Origin: an uncultured Pelagibacteraceae bacterium
GTDB lineage: Bacteria > Pseudomonadota > Alphaproteobacteria > Pelagibacterales > Pelagibacteraceae
Reading direction: 5' to 3'
NCBI GenBank assembly: GCA_902569405.1
Contig: CACFTX010000001.1
Coordinates: 62,001 to 126,000 of the forward strand
Length of the DNA: 64,000 nucleotides
Position numbers and translations under genes: made by a program. Every line of letters starts with the position of its first letter. Within the stretch, counting starts at the first letter, position 1. A model generated the notes under the pieces. That model saw only the letters and a program-made list of their open reading frames with translations, ran no database searches and was not told where the DNA came from. Of this stretch, positions 62,444 through 64,000 are shown piece by piece.

Positions 62444-63493
62444 TCAACATTTTTTCGTGACCGTGATGTGTCCCATTTTTCTTTTTTTTTTAATTTCATT
62501 TTTTAAATAATCGAAAAAAAATTCATTATCTTTAAATTTTTTTTTTCTATAAGAGTTGATATCATCACCTATTAAATTTTGCATTCTTGCATCATAAATT
62601 TTTTTAATTTTAATTTGTTCTAATCCACAAATTGCTCGTATATGATTTTCAAATTGACTTATGTTATGTGAATTAATTGTTAAGTGACCTGAATTGTGAA
62701 CCCTTGGGGCTATTTCATTAACATACAGGTTGTCATTTTTATCAATAAAATATTCAACACATAAAGTTCCTATGTAATCTAATTCTTCTGCAATTTTTAC
62801 AGCCCAGTCTTTTGATTTTTTTGAAATATTATTATTTATATCAGAAGGTATTTTTGAAAACTTTAAAATTTGATCTTCATGAATATTTTCTATTGGTTCA
62901 TAAATTTCATATCGTTCTTTACCAAATCTTGTGATAATTATAGAAATTTCCTTTTTTAAAATTATTAGTTTTTCTAAAATAAATTCATTTTTAAAATCTG
63001 GTCTTAGAGAGTCTAATTCTTTGCTTGAATTAATTTTATATTGTCCTTTTCCATCATAGCCTAATGTGCAAGTTTTCAATATTGCAGGCAATAAGTCAAT
63101 ATTTGATTTTAAGTCTTTATCATTTTTTACTGATACATATTTTGTAGTGTTGATATTAATTTTGTTTAAAAAATCTTTTTCACTTAATCTATTTTGCACT
63201 ATCCGGTTAATTTCTGGTTTTGGTAAAACTTTTTTACTTTCATTAATTTTTTTTAGAGTTTGATACGGAATGTTTTCAAATTCAAATGTTACTACATCTA
63301 CCTCATTTATGAATTCATTTATTTTTTTAGCATCGTCATAACTTCCAAATATAAATTCATCAGCAAAATTTTTTGCAGGTGAATTTATATCGTCAGAAAA
63401 TATAATTGTTTTAATATTTATTTTTTTTGCAGCAGCTGCCAACATGCTACCTAATTGCCCTCCACCAATTATTCCGACGACAGGATTAACCAT
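62444..63493 (-). CDS. purK: N5-carboxyaminoimidazole ribonucleotide synthase PurK
   Basis: A 349-residue ATP-grasp enzyme. The start VGIIGGGQLGSMLAAAAKKI, the PAKNFADEFIFGSYDD segment, VTFEFENIPYQTLKKI, LKTCTLGYDGKGQYKI and VNEIAPRVHNSGHLTINS are PurK hallmarks. It carboxylates AIR with bicarbonate and ATP to N5-CAIR in purine synthesis. It follows purE by 1 nt, and its start methionine comes right after the purE stop. Confidence 0.95.
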   Translation of the reverse strand: MVNPVVGIIGGGQLGSMLAAAAKKINIKTIIFSDDINSPAKNFADEFIFGSYDDAKKINEFINEVDVVTFEFENIPYQTLKKINESKKVLPKPEINRIVQNRLSEKDFLNKININTTKYVSVKNDKDLKSNIDLLPAILKTCTLGYDGKGQYKINSSKELDSLRPDFKNEFILEKLIILKKEISIIITRFGKERYEIYEPIENIHEDQILKFSKIPSDINNNISKKSKDWAVKIAEELDYIGTLCVEYFIDKNDNLYVNEIAPRVHNSGHLTINSHNISQFENHIRAICGLEQIKIKKIYDARMQNLIGDDINSYRKKKFKDNEFFFDYLKNEIKKKRKMGHITVTKKC

Positions 63494-63494
63494 T

Positions 63495-63989
63495 TTAATT
63501 AGGTTTTTTTTTTACAGATTTTGTTTGTTTATTTCTCCAGAAATTTAAATTTTTTCTAGTAATTTTATCGCTGATTGAAATTATGGATGCAGCAAGCAAA
63601 CCCGCATTAATAGCTCCGTCTTTACCGATAGCAACTGTACCAACAGGAATTCCTTTGGGCATCTGGGCGATTGACAATAAACTATCAAGACCTTTTAGTT
63701 TTTTACTTTCTATTGGCACTCCAATAACAGGGATTCTGGTTAAAGCAGCTATCATTCCTGGCAGATGTGCCGAACCACCTGCACCAGCTATAATTACAGA
63801 AATATCATTTTTTTCTGCTGTTTTTGCAAATTTATACATTCTGTCCGGTGTTCTATGTGCAGATATTATTTTTGTTTCACATTTTATTCTAAGTCCTTTT
63901 AGGACTTTTTGACAAAGCCTCATTGTTAAATAATCAGACTGACTACCCATAACAATGGCTACTTTTGGTCTTTTTTTTTTATATGGCAT
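63495..63989 (-). CDS. purE: N5-carboxyaminoimidazole ribonucleotide mutase PurE
   Basis: A 164-residue class I PurE. The active-site motifs are [27 protein letters not shown] with the catalytic histidine, and [20 protein letters not shown]. It moves the carboxyl group of N5-CAIR to give CAIR. It starts 11 nt before the window end, so upstream control is not visible. It forms an operon with purK. Confidence 0.96.
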   Translation of the reverse strand: MPYKKKRPKVAIVMGSQSDYLTMRLCQKVLKGLRIKCETKIISAHRTPDRMYKFAKTAEKNDISVIIAGAGGSAHLPGMIAALTRIPVIGVPIESKKLKGLDSLLSIAQMPKGIPVGTVAIGKDGAINAGLLAASIISISDKITRKNLNFWRNKQTKSVKKKPN

Positions 63990-64000
63990 TTGTATCTTTT

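Noticed and set aside
63583-63912. 109-residue plus-strand ORF inside purE
   Set aside because: Antisense shadow of a well-conserved gene; no promoter or ribosome site.
1-64000. tRNA or rRNA genes, CRISPR arrays, insertion sequences, prophage or known glycine/SAM riboswitches
   Set aside because: I read the gaps and coding runs for these and saw none; nearly all of the window is accounted for by ordinary coding genes.

Overview
The window looks like a piece of a streamlined, very AT-rich alphaproteobacterial genome of the SAR11 / Candidatus Pelagibacter type. The grounds are the low GC, gaps between genes of mostly 0-30 bp, many 4-14 bp overlaps, few Shine-Dalgarno sites, almost no regulators, and the gene content (tmm, tdm, tmoXWV, gmaS, mgsABC, soxBDAG, split-subunit 5-oxoprolinase). 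No tRNA, rRNA, CRISPR array, insertion sequence or prophage was seen.

Layout. 1-5685: the end of a TRAP transporter (dctP fragment, dctQ, dctM), the three 5-oxoprolinase subunits (pxpA divergent from pxpB-pxpC) and an EamA exporter. 5686-10655: a lipid-modification / photo-oxidative-stress type cluster (FAD protein, DUF1365, cyclopropane-fatty-acid synthase homologue, DUF3833 lipoprotein, short-chain dehydrogenase, TspO). 10658-16051: amine or guanidino catabolism (DAO-type flavoprotein, 2OG-Fe(II) oxygenase, agmatinase-family ureohydrolase, aldehyde dehydrogenase, ArgE-family deacylase). 16079-22555: CsaA, LysE, aconitase, a YfgM-like / BamB-like pair and two conserved unknowns.

22558-60420 is the core of the window, one-carbon and methylated-amine metabolism. 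The parts visible are a TMAO importer (tmoX, tmoW, tmoV), trimethylamine monooxygenase (tmm), TMAO demethylase (tdm), a GlnT/GmaS-type ligase, the three N-methylglutamate synthase subunits (mgsABC), an ammonium transporter, a four-subunit sarcosine oxidase / N-methylglutamate dehydrogenase (soxBDAG), formate-THF ligase (fhs), and the carbon-fixing half of the serine cycle (mcl, mtkA, mtkB, ppc). Read together they would convert TMA to TMAO, then DMA plus formaldehyde, and methylamine through gamma-glutamylmethylamide and N-methylglutamate to methylene-THF and formate. Ammonia is released for assimilation, and PEP carboxylase, malate thiokinase and malyl-CoA lyase could supply glyoxylate and acetyl-CoA. 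The DMA-to-methylamine enzyme and the rest of the serine cycle are not in this window. A glycerol module (glpK, a GpsA-like enzyme, iron alcohol dehydrogenase, a class I amidotransferase) sits inside this region.

60518-63989: a small lipoprotein, a GNAT acetyltransferase, an MBL-fold hydrolase and purK-purE.

Three genes below the length cut-off of the ORF track were read from the sequence: 25036-25173 (45 aa, one membrane helix), 47434-47598 (54 aa, two helices) and a possible 17-codon leader ORF at 49034-49087. The best regulatory signals are a promoter plus 9-bp dyad in front of tmoX and two hairpins that separate solute-binding-protein genes from their downstream transporter genes. All function calls come from reading motifs and recalled family members; no search was run.
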